From: Halomonas socia
GTDB taxonomy: Bacteria; Pseudomonadota; Gammaproteobacteria; Pseudomonadales; Halomonadaceae
DNA length: 64,000 bases
Assembly: GCF_010977575.1 (NCBI RefSeq)
Contig: NZ_CP048812.1
Coordinates: forward strand, 1,054,001-1,118,000
Reading direction: 5' to 3'
In this document: positions 1 to 9,180 of the stretch, one piece after another
Numbering within the stretch: the stretch's first letter is position 1
Layout of the letters: each line of letters opens with the position of its first letter
The notes under the pieces: generated by a model
The model's database searches: none
Told to the model about the DNA's origin: nothing
The model's input: only the letters and a program-made list of their open reading frames with translations
Program-made: the position numbers and the translations under genes

Positions 1-747
1 CGCGCCTTTGCCAGCCTGTTCCTCAACGGTGCGCTGGGCCCCATCGTGGTACTCGCGCCGCTGGTCTACGGCATGGGCCGCATGCTGTTCGCCACTCAGC
101 AGGACTGGGTGGAGTGGAGCCTCTACGGGCTGCTCAGCACGCTGCTGGTGATGGTATTCTGCTTCCTGCTGATCCGCGACTACCAGCGCATCCGCCGCCT
201 CAAGCTCGGCCTGGCCTGCGAGCTGGTGATCGGCCAGGAGCTCGAGCGCCTGGTGCGCCCCGACGCCCACCCCTATCACATCTTTCATGATATCCCCGCT
301 GACACCTATACCATCGACCATGTGGCGGTCACGCCCCACGGGGTGTTCGTGATCGAGACCCGGGCGCGTACCTGGCCGGTGGACCCCGGCGGTGAGGGAC
401 GCAATCAGGTCTACGTGGAGCGCCAGCGGCTGCGCTTCCCCGGCTGGAGCGAACGCCGCCCGCTGCTCAAGACCCGCCAGGCCGTCAAGTGGGTGCGCAA
501 GTGGCTGGCCCAGGAGTGCGGCACCGTGGTGCCGGTGATGGGGGTGCTGGCGCTGCCCGGCTGGGAGATCGACGCCAGCCAGGCCGACGATGACCTGCTG
601 GTGGTCGGCGGCGACCGACTCGCCGAACAGCTCGCCGCGATGCCGCTCGGCCCATTCGACGATGCCACCCACGATCGCGCCATCCGCGCCCTGATGCAGC
701 GCGCCGCGCTGGTCGAGCTGCAGCATCTGCAGGAGCCTTCCGTCTAG
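1..747 (+). CDS. NERD-domain membrane protein (5' end outside window)
   Basis: The reading frame is open from base 1, so the true start lies upstream; a GTG at 46 is only an internal candidate. The visible part has two hydrophobic stretches (about residues 5-30 and 42-64 of the visible frame) followed by a soluble domain. That domain carries IGQELERLV, then IDHVAVTPHGVFVIET, the signature of the nuclease-related domain (NERD). The usual lysine after the ET of the family core is replaced by arginine (ETRAR). NERD proteins are thought to act on nucleic acids, but this is not proven for membrane-bound members. It lies tail to tail with the RNase T2 gene. The family call is fairly sure; the function is not known. 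Confidence 0.75.
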   Translation, partial: RAFASLFLNGALGPIVVLAPLVYGMGRMLFATQQDWVEWSLYGLLSTLLVMVFCFLLIRDYQRIRRLKLGLACELVIGQELERLVRPDAHPYHIFHDIPADTYTIDHVAVTPHGVFVIETRARTWPVDPGGEGRNQVYVERQRLRFPGWSERRPLLKTRQAVKWVRKWLAQECGTVVPVMGVLALPGWEIDASQADDDLLVVGGDRLAEQLAAMPLGPFDDATHDRAIRALMQRAALVELQHLQEPSV

Positions 748-793
748 TCATCACCCGAAGCTGCGCTCGGCGACGTTTCAGACAATGCCCAAG

Positions 794-1552
794 TTATCCT
801 GCGGCAGGAATCTGCACGCGGTTATGGCAGCGCCCGGGGCGCTGCTCGACCAAGCTCTCGGCATCCGGAAAATCGCTCAACTGATCAACGGCAATGCCGA
901 TGCGCACCTCGCTAAGCCGGCGGTTGCTGCGGCCGCGGCACTCCAGACGCAGCGCGCGGCCGGTGTCGCGCCCAAAGGCCGCCTCGAAGGCACCGATCAG
1001 CTCGTTACGCGCGACCTCTCCGCCCTGGTTGAGCACGACGAAGTCGGCAAAGGCGCTGGCATTGACCCGCTCGAGCAGCGTAAGCGAAGCAGCGAAATAG
1101 TCCTCGGCGTCCAGCGCCAGGCAGGCGGCGTGCTTGGCATACTGATAGCGATCCAGGCAGCTGGCACGCCCGGGCATGCCTTCATCCAGCGCCTCGACGA
1201 GCGGCGCGGGCAGCTGAAAGGGCGGATGCGCCCGGCAGAAGCCGCCGTCGGCACGCGGCTCTTCGATAAAGCACCCCTCGCGCCACCACTGCGGGCGGTC
1301 GACGCCGTCGCGGGCAAAGCGCTCGGGCAGCGATGGCCAGAGCCCGTGCAGCACGAAGCCCTGCCCCGCCTGGCGCTCGCGGCACTCCTCGGGCGGCCGT
1401 GAGTGGGTATCGCAGAAGCCAGGGTGCCAGGTCAAGGCCAGGGTATAGTGGTCGAAGCCCTCGCCGTCGAGGCCCAGCGAATCGGCCGCGGCGAGGCCCA
1501 CGCCGAGCAGCGCCAGCAGCAGGCCGGCGAAGCAGCGCCGCACCTCAGTCAC
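794..1552 (-). CDS. RNase T2 family secreted ribonuclease
   Basis: A 252-residue protein with an N-terminal signal peptide (charged start, then a Leu/Ala-rich core, ending near AAADS). It shows the two catalytic segments of the RNase T2 family: FVLHGLWP (CAS I, histidine) and a degenerate CAS II around QYAKHAAC, preceded by TWHPGFC. Several cysteines suggest disulfides. The enzyme would cleave RNA through a 2',3'-cyclic intermediate in the periplasm or outside the cell. The start is a GTG that overlaps the end of the dNTPase gene by 8 bases, so the two are probably co-transcribed. CAS II lacks the usual glutamate of HEWxKHG, so activity is likely but not certain. Confidence 0.85.
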   Translation of the reverse strand: MTEVRRCFAGLLLALLGVGLAAADSLGLDGEGFDHYTLALTWHPGFCDTHSRPPEECRERQAGQGFVLHGLWPSLPERFARDGVDRPQWWREGCFIEEPRADGGFCRAHPPFQLPAPLVEALDEGMPGRASCLDRYQYAKHAACLALDAEDYFAASLTLLERVNASAFADFVVLNQGGEVARNELIGAFEAAFGRDTGRALRLECRGRSNRRLSEVRIGIAVDQLSDFPDAESLVEQRPGRCHNRVQIPAAG

Positions 1553-2882
1553 CCCTGAGCCGCCCGCCCATCTCCTGGGCCAGGTCGACGGCGTAGTGGT
1601 CGGTCATGCCGCCAATGAAGTCGAGCATGCGCCGGTAGCTGGCATACAGCGACCAGGAGGGCCGCGGAGTGTTTTCACCGATCAGCGCCAGCACCCGCTG
1701 GTGCTTGAAGCTCGACTCGCCATGGTAGTGCAGCTCATGAGCGGCGCCGATAAAGGCCTCCAGAAGAATCCCCAGTGTCGTGTAGGCGCCGATCTCCAGC
1801 TTGGCCTTGCGCTCGTTCTGAAAGATCCGCTCGCGGGCCAGCTGCTTGGCGGCCTTGACCCCCCAGTCGAGATCCGGGTGGCACAGCTCCAGCAGGTCGT
1901 GCTCCAGGGCGCCGCCCAGCAGCTCGCCCTCATGCTGCACGAACACCGCCCCCACGTCGCTGACCGCACGCTCCATGGCGGCACCGCGCAGCGCGGCGAT
2001 GCGCCGCCGCTGGGAGACGCCGTCGCGCAGCATGGTGTCGTACTCCGGCGGCTTGCCGCCGGCGATCTGGGTCAGCACCTCGGCGACTTCGTCGTAACGC
2101 AGGATGCCCATCTCCAGGCCGTCCTCGAGATCGAGCAGTGCATAGCAGATGTCATCGGCGGCCTCGACCAGCCAGGCCAGCGGATGGCGGCACCAGCGCC
2201 CTTCGCCGTTGGGCAGCAGGCCCAGCCGCTCGGCGACGTCGGCGAGCAGGTGTGCCTCGGACTGGTAGCTGCCGAACTTGCCCGCCACGCCGCCGTGCTC
2301 CACGGTCCAGGGGTACTTGAGCAGGGTCCCCAGGGTCGCACCGGTGAGGCGCATGCCGCCCTTGAACTGGTTGTACTCGATCTGGGTGACGACGCGAAAC
2401 CCCTGGGCGTTGCCTTCATAGGTCAACAGGTCGGCGCGCTCCAGTGCGGAAAGGCCGGCCAGCAGCCCGCTGCCGTCCTGCTCGGCGCGCTTGAACCAGT
2501 CGCGGATGGCATACTCCCCGGCGTGGCCGAACGGCGGATTGCCGATGTCGTGGCCCAGGCAGGCGGCCTGCACGATAACGCCGAGATCGGCCGGGGTGAT
2601 CCACTGCGGCAGGCGGTGGCTAAGCTGCTCGCCGACGATCATGCCCAGCGAACGGCCCACGCAGCCCACCTCCAGCGAGTGGGTCAGGCGGGTGTGGATA
2701 TGGTCGTTGTCGGTCAGCGGGTGCACCTGGGTCTTGCGCCCCAGGCGCCGGAACGAACCGGCGAAGACGATCCGGTCGTGATCCTTGTGAAACGGGCTGC
2801 GGCCGATCTCGTTACTCGCCGAACGCGGCTTGTCGTTGAGCCGACTCGGATCGAGCAGTCGCTCCCAGTGCATCTGCGCCAT
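1545..2882 (-). CDS. dgt: deoxyguanosinetriphosphate triphosphohydrolase-like protein (HD domain)
   Basis: A 445-residue HD-superfamily phosphohydrolase of the dGTPase type, which splits dNTPs into deoxynucleoside and triphosphate. The sequence opens with SPFHKDHDRIVFAGSFRRL and THSLEVG, and has the metal-binding GHDIGNPPFGHAGE segment at about residues 115-130. Length and motif order fit the shorter type 2 subgroup found widely in proteobacteria. It is cytoplasmic, with no signal or membrane segment. The gene is first in a two-gene unit with the RNase T2 gene, which it overlaps by 8 bases. The link between the two may be nucleic acid turnover, but that is inference. Confidence 0.9.
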   Translation of the reverse strand: MAQMHWERLLDPSRLNDKPRSASNEIGRSPFHKDHDRIVFAGSFRRLGRKTQVHPLTDNDHIHTRLTHSLEVGCVGRSLGMIVGEQLSHRLPQWITPADLGVIVQAACLGHDIGNPPFGHAGEYAIRDWFKRAEQDGSGLLAGLSALERADLLTYEGNAQGFRVVTQIEYNQFKGGMRLTGATLGTLLKYPWTVEHGGVAGKFGSYQSEAHLLADVAERLGLLPNGEGRWCRHPLAWLVEAADDICYALLDLEDGLEMGILRYDEVAEVLTQIAGGKPPEYDTMLRDGVSQRRRIAALRGAAMERAVSDVGAVFVQHEGELLGGALEHDLLELCHPDLDWGVKAAKQLARERIFQNERKAKLEIGAYTTLGILLEAFIGAAHELHYHGESSFKHQRVLALIGENTPRPSWSLYASYRRMLDFIGGMTDHYAVDLAQEMGGRLRGD

Positions 2883-2993
2883 GGATGAGGCCTCCTTGAG
2901 AGGCTTATTCTGGCAGCGTGGGACCCTGGGTGCTAGGCCAGCACGCTCACTAGCCCGGTACGCTCGGACTGATCCGTCGGCACGCCGATCCCC

Positions 2994-4406
<1,413 letters not shown>

Positions 4407-4473
4407 GCAAGCCTCCAGAAAATGTCACGACAGCGGTCAGCCGTGGCACGAGTAAAAGCGTCGGAAGCGCGGC

Positions 4474-5517
4474 TCATGGCAGCGCCTCCAGCGGCGTCAA
4501 TAGCCGGAATTCGGTGCGTCCGGGCTGCGAGTCGCACTCGATCAGGCCCTGGTGCTGATGCAGGATCGATTGGGCAATCGAGAGCCCCAGGCCGCTGCCC
4601 TCGGCGCGACCCGATACCATCGGGTAGAACAGCGTCTCGCGCAGGGTCTCGGGAATGCCCGGGCCGTTGTCGATGATCGCCACCTCGCAGACCAGCCGAT
4701 GGCGTTCGGCGCCGAGCGTGAACTGGCGCCGCGCGCGGGTGCGCAGAATCAGCCGCGGAGCGGCGACTTCACTCTCGGTCATCGCCTCCACCGCGTTGCG
4801 TGCCACGTTGAGCACCGCCTGGATCATGCGCCCCTCGTCACCGCACAGATCCGGCAGGCTGGGGTCGTAGTCGCGCTCGATGGTCACCGCCGGCTGCTCG
4901 GCGAGCAGCAGCGAACGCACCCGCTCCAGCACCCTGTGAATATTCAGCGGCTGATGATGGGTGACCTGGTTGGGGCCAAGCATGCGGTCGACCAGGTCGC
5001 GCAGGCGGTCGGCCTCCTCGACGATGATGCGGGTGAATTCCGCCAGCTGCGGATCGGGCAGGTCGCGCTCGAGCAGCTGGGCGGCGCCACGAATGCCGCC
5101 CAGGGGATTCTTGACCTCGTGGGCCAGCCCGCGGGTCAGGGTCTTGATGGTCTCCTGACGGGCGATCAGCGCCTCCTCGCGGGAGATCCGCAGCAGCCGG
5201 TCGCGGGGCTCGATCTCCAGCAACAGCTCGTCATCGGAAAGCGGGGTGACGGTGAAGTCGACGGTAACGTTCTCGCCGCCGGCCAGGGTCAACACCGCCT
5301 CGCGCTGGGTGAAGGGGTGAAACTCGCTGCGGGCCTTGCCGAGCACGCTGGCCACCGCACCGTCGACGCCTTCCAGGCTCTCCAGGCGGGTGCCTTGTAC
5401 GCGACCCACGCTCACCGCGAGCAGCGCTTCAGCGGCCGGATTCATCCACCGCAAGCGCAGGGTGCCGTCGAGCAGCAGCACCGCCGTGGTGAGGTGTTCC
5501 AGCAGACGTTGATACAT
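4474..5517 (-). CDS. glnL: nitrogen regulation sensor kinase NtrB
   Basis: A 347-residue cytoplasmic histidine kinase and phosphatase. An N-terminal PAS domain (LLLDGTLRLRWMNPAAEALL) is followed by the H-box GLAHEVKNPLGG with the phospho-accepting histidine, the N-box NVARNAVEAM, and G boxes DNGPGIP and GSGLGLSIAQ. NtrB phosphorylates NtrC under nitrogen limitation and, with PII, dephosphorylates it in excess. The start at 5517 (MYQRLLEH) is chosen because the 20 codons upstream look non-coding and family members begin here. A sigma54 promoter and an NtrC site lie in the next 120 bases, giving autoregulation. Confidence 0.96.
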   Translation of the reverse strand: MYQRLLEHLTTAVLLLDGTLRLRWMNPAAEALLAVSVGRVQGTRLESLEGVDGAVASVLGKARSEFHPFTQREAVLTLAGGENVTVDFTVTPLSDDELLLEIEPRDRLLRISREEALIARQETIKTLTRGLAHEVKNPLGGIRGAAQLLERDLPDPQLAEFTRIIVEEADRLRDLVDRMLGPNQVTHHQPLNIHRVLERVRSLLLAEQPAVTIERDYDPSLPDLCGDEGRMIQAVLNVARNAVEAMTESEVAAPRLILRTRARRQFTLGAERHRLVCEVAIIDNGPGIPETLRETLFYPMVSGRAEGSGLGLSIAQSILHQHQGLIECDSQPGRTEFRLLTPLEALP

Positions 5518-5550
5518 GGGGCATTCCGCCGTCCTTGAGTTCACTATTGC

Positions 5551-5569
5551 TGTGCAAGAAGCGCGCCAG
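5551..5569 (-). promoter_or_regulatory. sigma54 promoter of ntrBC
   Basis: On the minus strand the sequence reads CTGGCGCGCTTCTTGCACA. This has the -24 GG and -12 GC separated by exactly 10 bases, as sigma54 requires, with TGGC and TTGCA at the two elements. It lies 34 bases before the ntrB start and downstream of the NtrC site at 5620. Spacing and context are both right. Confidence 0.7.
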
Positions 5570-5619
5570 CCTGGCAAGCGCCTATCGCCAGCGTTCCAGG
5601 AGGGTGCAAGACACGCCAG

Positions 5620-5636
5620 TGCACCATATTAGTGCA
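5620..5636 (-). promoter_or_regulatory. NtrC binding site upstream of ntrB
   Basis: TGCACCATATTAGTGCA is close to the NtrC consensus TGCACCAAAATGGTGCA, with both outer half-sites intact. It sits about 50 bases upstream of the sigma54 element of ntrB, which suits an NtrC autoregulatory enhancer or repressor site. Two further GTGCAAG half-sites lie nearby. Confidence 0.7.
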
Positions 5637-5654
5637 AGACTGAGAGTGTAGCGA

Positions 5655-5870
5655 TCAGCGCGGTGCATCGTCGGCTTCGCGGCGCGACGGCGGGGGCTGG
5701 TGATCGCGAGCGGCGCTGCTGGAACCGGCTCGATAGTCGAGCGCACTGTTGTCGCGCACCCGCTCGGCATGGTCGAAGGCGTCCATGCTGCTCGTCTGCG
5801 GCGCACTCGAGCGGCAGGGTCTGGGGCTGCCGTCCGGGCACGGCGACCGGGGTGCCCGGCGCGGGGGCAG
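5655..5870 (-). pseudogene. possible frameshifted C-terminal tail of the DUF4124 gene
   Basis: Directly after the TAG of the DUF4124 gene the minus strand still looks coding, but in two frames. One frame gives a proline-rich stretch like the tail of the upstream protein (APAPGTPVAVPGRQPQTLPL). The frame in line with the DUF4124 gene then gives APQTSSMDAFDHAERVRDNS and ends at a stop at 5655-5657. This is what two compensating indels in an original longer gene would leave. It could instead be chance codon bias in a GC-rich spacer. Confidence 0.35.
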
Positions 5871-6467
5871 CTAATTGGGGTTATTGGGATTCTGCGGCAG
5901 GTTGACGCTGGCGCGCTGCACGTAAAGCGTTACCGGCGCACTGCGATGGCGCACCTCGCCGCTGGCATCGAGCAGCTCGGCCTGCAGCACGCGCTCGCCA
6001 CGCTCGAGATTGCCAACCATGAACACCTCGCTGTGCAGCGCCGACTGGCTGACCGCGCCATCGACCAGCAGCCGCACGCGATGATCCTCGCGCAGTGCCG
6101 GCTCGATGCCCAGTTGGACCTGCAGGTTGCCGGCCTCACCGGTCTGCAGCGTCTCCTCGTTACGCGGCGCGGCGATGCGAAAGGTCGAGTAGGGCATGAA
6201 GGGCGCCGATGGCGCCTGCGACGACGATGACGGCGAGGCACTGACCTCTGGCAGCGGCTGTGGTGCCGGCGCTCGCTGGCCCGACGGCACCACGGTCAGC
6301 GGGTTGAGCTCGACCTGCTCACCGCCGCGCTCGGGGTTGTCGGTGAACACCACGTTGCCCTGGGCATCGGTGGTGCGGTAGATCGACGTGGCCTGGGCGC
6401 TGCTGGAGACACCCAGCAGGGCAACCAGCAGCACGCGGCAAGCGGTATTGATTGGCGAGACGCTCAT
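5871..6467 (-). CDS. DUF4124 domain-containing exported protein
   Basis: A 198-residue protein with an N-terminal signal peptide ending near SSAQA. It is followed directly by the DUF4124 core (SIYRTTDAQGNVVFTDNPERGG), a short domain common in gammaproteobacterial periplasmic proteins. The middle is proline- and serine-rich and probably a linker. The C-terminal half resembles a beta-sandwich (LRVRLLVDGAV-type strands, VELQAELLDASGEVRHRSAPV). The function is unknown. It is placed between glnA and ntrB on the same strand, as in several related bacteria. The protein ends at NPNNPN, and coding-like sequence continues beyond the stop (see 5655-5870). Confidence 0.75.
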   Translation of the reverse strand: MSVSPINTACRVLLVALLGVSSSAQATSIYRTTDAQGNVVFTDNPERGGEQVELNPLTVVPSGQRAPAPQPLPEVSASPSSSSQAPSAPFMPYSTFRIAAPRNEETLQTGEAGNLQVQLGIEPALREDHRVRLLVDGAVSQSALHSEVFMVGNLERGERVLQAELLDASGEVRHRSAPVTLYVQRASVNLPQNPNNPN

Positions 6468-6540
6468 GCACCTTGCTCCAACGAATGGCGACCCGCGCGG
6501 GTCCGGTAGGTGATTGGATGGGGAATTAGATAGTCTAGTG

Positions 6541-6572
6541 CAAAAAGGGGTTCCGCCGTGGCGGAACCCCTT
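6541..6572 (-). terminator. rho-independent terminator of glnA
   Basis: A near-perfect hairpin (arms 6547-6556 and 6561-6570, GGGGTTCCGC paired with GCGGAACCCC, loop of 4) is followed on the minus strand by a run of five T. It lies 45 bases after the glnA stop. Confidence 0.85.
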
Positions 6573-6617
6573 CGCTTACTGCACGCTGCAACTATGCGCC
6601 GCCGCAGCGGCGCGTAA

Positions 6618-8024
6618 TCAGCAGCTGTAGTACATGTCGAACTCGACCGGGTGCGTGGTCATGCGCAGGCGCTCCACGTCCTCTTCCTTGAGCTCGATGT
6701 AGGCATCGATCATGTCGTCGGTGAACACGCCACCCTCGGTGAGGAAGGCACGATCCTTGTCCAGCGCCTCGAGGGCCTGGTCGAGGCTCTCGGCGACGGT
6801 GGGGATCGCCTTGCCCTCTTCCGGCGGCAGGTCATAGAGGTTCTTGTCCATGGCGTCGCCGGGATGAATCTTGTTCTTGATGCCGTCGATGCCGGCCATC
6901 AGCATGGCGGCGAAGCACAGGTACGGGTTGGCAGTCGGATCCGGGAAACGCGCCTCGACACGCTTGCCCTTGGGGCTGGCGGTGTACGGGATACGGATCG
7001 ACGCCGAACGGTTGCGGGCGCTGTAGGCCAGCATGACCGGCGCTTCGAAGCCCGGCACCAGACGCTTGTAGGAGTTGGTGGAAGCGTTGGTGAAGGCGTT
7101 CAGGGCACGCGCATGCTTGATGATGCCGCCGATGTAGTAGAGCGCCATCTCGGACAGCCCGGCGTACTCGTCACCGGCGAACTGGTTCTGACCGTCCTTC
7201 CAGAACGACTGGTGTACGTGCATGCCGGAACCGTTGTCGCCGACCAGCGGCTTGGGCATGAAGGTAGCGGTCTTGCCGTAGGCGTGGGCCACATTGTGGA
7301 TCACGTACTTCATTTCCTGAACTTCGTCGGCCTTCTTCACCAGGGTGTTGAACTTGACGCCGATCTCGTTCTGGCCGGCATTGGCCACCTCGTGGTGATG
7401 CACTTCGACGCTCTGGCCGATGGCTTCCAGGGTGTTACACATGGCGCTGCGGATGTCGTGGAAGCTATCCACCGGCGGAACCGGGAAGTAGCCGCCCTTG
7501 ACCCGCGGACGGTGCGCCAGGTTGCCGCCGTCGACGTTGCGGTCGGTGGACCAGGCGCCCTCTTCCGAGGTGATCTTGTACATGGCGCCTTCGATGTCGG
7601 CCTTCCAGTGCACCTCGTCGAAGATGAAGAACTCCGGCTCCGGCCCGAAGAAGGCGGTGTCGCCAAGGCCGGTGGACTGCAGGTAGGCCTCGGCGCGCTT
7701 GGCGATGGAACGCGGATCGCGCTCGTAGCCCTGCATGGTCGCCGGCTCGATGATGTCGCAACGCAGCACCAGGGTGGCGTCTTCGGTGAACGGGTCGAGG
7801 AAGGCCGAGCCATCTTCCGGACGCAGGATCATGTCCGACTCGTTGATGCCCTTCCAACCGGAGATGGACGAACCGTCGAACATCTGGCCGTTCTCGAAGA
7901 ACTCATCGTCGACGTCGCGCGCCGGAATGGTGACGTGCTGCTCTTTACCCTTGGTATCGGTGAAGCGCAGATCGACCCACTTGATGTCGTGCTCTTCGAT
8001 CAGGGCGAGGGTCTTCTCAGACAT
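6618..8024 (-). CDS. glnA: glutamine synthetase, type I
   Basis: A 468-residue GSI-beta enzyme that joins ammonia to glutamate using ATP, the main ammonia-assimilating step in the cytoplasm. It has the FDGSSISGW and GSGMHVHQS active-site segments, NRSASIRIP, and the adenylylation site NLYDLPPEE with the conserved tyrosine. The start at 8024 ([13 protein letters not shown]) is chosen because it has a GGAG ribosome site and matches family N-termini; the open frame upstream is the 5' leader. Transcription is probably from the sigma54 promoter at 8157-8173 under NtrC, and the gene ends with its own terminator. Confidence 0.98.
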   Translation of the reverse strand: MSEKTLALIEEHDIKWVDLRFTDTKGKEQHVTIPARDVDDEFFENGQMFDGSSISGWKGINESDMILRPEDGSAFLDPFTEDATLVLRCDIIEPATMQGYERDPRSIAKRAEAYLQSTGLGDTAFFGPEPEFFIFDEVHWKADIEGAMYKITSEEGAWSTDRNVDGGNLAHRPRVKGGYFPVPPVDSFHDIRSAMCNTLEAIGQSVEVHHHEVANAGQNEIGVKFNTLVKKADEVQEMKYVIHNVAHAYGKTATFMPKPLVGDNGSGMHVHQSFWKDGQNQFAGDEYAGLSEMALYYIGGIIKHARALNAFTNASTNSYKRLVPGFEAPVMLAYSARNRSASIRIPYTASPKGKRVEARFPDPTANPYLCFAAMLMAGIDGIKNKIHPGDAMDKNLYDLPPEEGKAIPTVAESLDQALEALDKDRAFLTEGGVFTDDMIDAYIELKEEDVERLRMTTHPVEFDMYYSC

Positions 8025-8156
8025 AGTGTTCTCCACTAGCGAGCGTTGCTCGAATATTGGCGTTGCGTGTCCAGCGTCGTTTGTAGCACGGCGAAAGCTG
8101 CTTGCCCACGACGACCAGCATGGACGACGACTCGGTTGATGCTTCTGCACTGTGCA

Positions 8157-8173
8157 ATGCAGGCAGCGTGCCA
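8157..8173 (-). promoter_or_regulatory. sigma54 promoter of glnA
   Basis: On the minus strand TGGCACGCTGCCTGCAT matches the sigma54 consensus (TGGCACG, N4, TTGCA) with one change at -12. The GG and GC dinucleotides are 10 bases apart. It lies about 130 bases before the glnA start, so the mRNA would have a long leader. NtrC sites lie 70-200 bases further upstream. Confidence 0.75.
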
Positions 8174-8243
8174 AAATGGCGCAAAGCGCCGCATAAAACA
8201 GGCAACAACATGTTTTTTAATCGTTTTTTTCATCATGCGATAT

Positions 8244-8260
8244 TGCACCATGATTTTGCA
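8244..8260 (-). promoter_or_regulatory. NtrC site 1 upstream of glnA
   Basis: TGCACCATGATTTTGCA has a perfect left half-site and a TGCA right end. It is the NtrC-like site nearest the glnA sigma54 promoter, about 70 bases upstream of it. Confidence 0.6.
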
Positions 8261-8293
8261 TTGAGCTATCTAGTTGCCTAATAGGGCGCCGAA

Positions 8294-8310
8294 CGAACCA
8301 TTTTGGTGCA
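8294..8310 (-). promoter_or_regulatory. NtrC site 2 upstream of glnA (strongest match)
   Basis: CGAACCATTTTGGTGCA matches the consensus TGCACCAAAATGGTGCA at both inner arms; the first three bases and the A/T spacer differ. It is about 120 bases upstream of the sigma54 promoter, a normal enhancer distance. Confidence 0.65.
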
Positions 8311-8323
8311 AAGGCAACGCAAG

Positions 8324-8372
8324 CGGATCACAATGGTGCAAAAAATCCGTCACATGCAACGCCATGGTGCCG
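8324..8372 (-). promoter_or_regulatory. further NtrC-like sites upstream of glnA
   Basis: Two weaker sites: 8324-8340 ending in CAATGGTGCA, and 8356-8372 reading TGCAACGCCATGGTGCC. With sites 1 and 2 they form a cluster spaced by about 30-50 bases, as seen in front of NtrC-controlled glnA promoters. Confidence 0.5.
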
Positions 8373-8566
8373 ATGCGCCGACATCAGCCGCGTCTCGGCG
8401 TCCGCCGCTAGAAAAATCAGCCGACAAAATGATTGATACCTTTTGAAACCAAAGGCTACTATCGCTTACACAAGGGCATGCCTGCGCCTCCCGTCGGCAT
8501 GACGCGACCGATCCGCCGCTAGCCGCCACACACTCGGCCGGGGCAATGCGCTAAGGGCACGATGTG

Positions 8567-9106
8567 ATGGACGCCTACTGCATCATTATCGATTCTCGGC
8601 TGATGGCCGCGCGTCTGCCGCGCTGCCTGGCTACCCTGAACCATGCGGTGGCGCACTATCCCGACAAGGTCGATATCCGCGTGGTCAGCGATGATGACAA
8701 TGACTCCCTCGCGACCCTGACACGTCGCATTGGCGCCCATTTCGAGCCGGTACCGCTACGCTCGATCGGCGCCCGCGGCAATGAGGCGGTACGCCGCACG
8801 CCGGTCAATACGCTGATCTTTCCCACTCCACGCATGCGCCTGGTCGCCGATTGGCTGGACGAGGCCGATCATCTGCTGACCCATCACCAGTGGGATGCGG
8901 TACTACTCACCCCGCGTCAGCGCCCTCTCACGCAGGGTCTCAAGCGCCTCTGGCAGCGCGAGCCGGAGGCCGGCACGCTGTGCGTACGGCGCGACTGGTT
9001 CGAGCGCATCGGCGGCTTCGACCCCAGCCTCGACGAGAGTGCCCACGGCGACCTGCTGGCGCGTCTGCGTGCCTGCCAGGCACGGGTACTCGAGTTCCCG
9101 CTGTAG
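8567..9106 (+). CDS. small glycosyltransferase-like protein (GT-A fold)
   Basis: A 179-residue protein. The N-terminal strand YCIIIDSRL and the VVSDDDNDS segment resemble the nucleotide-sugar region of family 2 glycosyltransferases. The C-terminal CVRRDWFERIGGFDPSLDES is typical of the acceptor-side segment of that family. It is shorter than usual GT2 enzymes (about 250 residues or more) and has no membrane anchor. The start at 8567 is the second of two adjacent candidates (GTG 8564, ATG 8567). It is followed 75 bases on by a polysaccharide deacetylase, which suggests a surface polysaccharide role. Function is inferred from family features only. Confidence 0.55.
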   Translation: MDAYCIIIDSRLMAARLPRCLATLNHAVAHYPDKVDIRVVSDDDNDSLATLTRRIGAHFEPVPLRSIGARGNEAVRRTPVNTLIFPTPRMRLVADWLDEADHLLTHHQWDAVLLTPRQRPLTQGLKRLWQREPEAGTLCVRRDWFERIGGFDPSLDESAHGDLLARLRACQARVLEFPL

Positions 9107-9180
9107 CCGACCACCGCGCGCAATACGCCCAAGCGCATTACACTGACATTAGGTGACACGACCCGCGCAGGAGGTTCGCC

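Noticed and set aside
1596-2888. Long plus-strand frame opposite the dGTPase-like gene
   Set aside because: It is a shadow of the real gene, which shows clear HD motifs; the opposite frame has biased low-complexity composition.
6651-8039. A 462-codon plus-strand frame opposite glnA
   Set aside because: Glutamine synthetase on the minus strand is certain; the frame is a codon-bias shadow.
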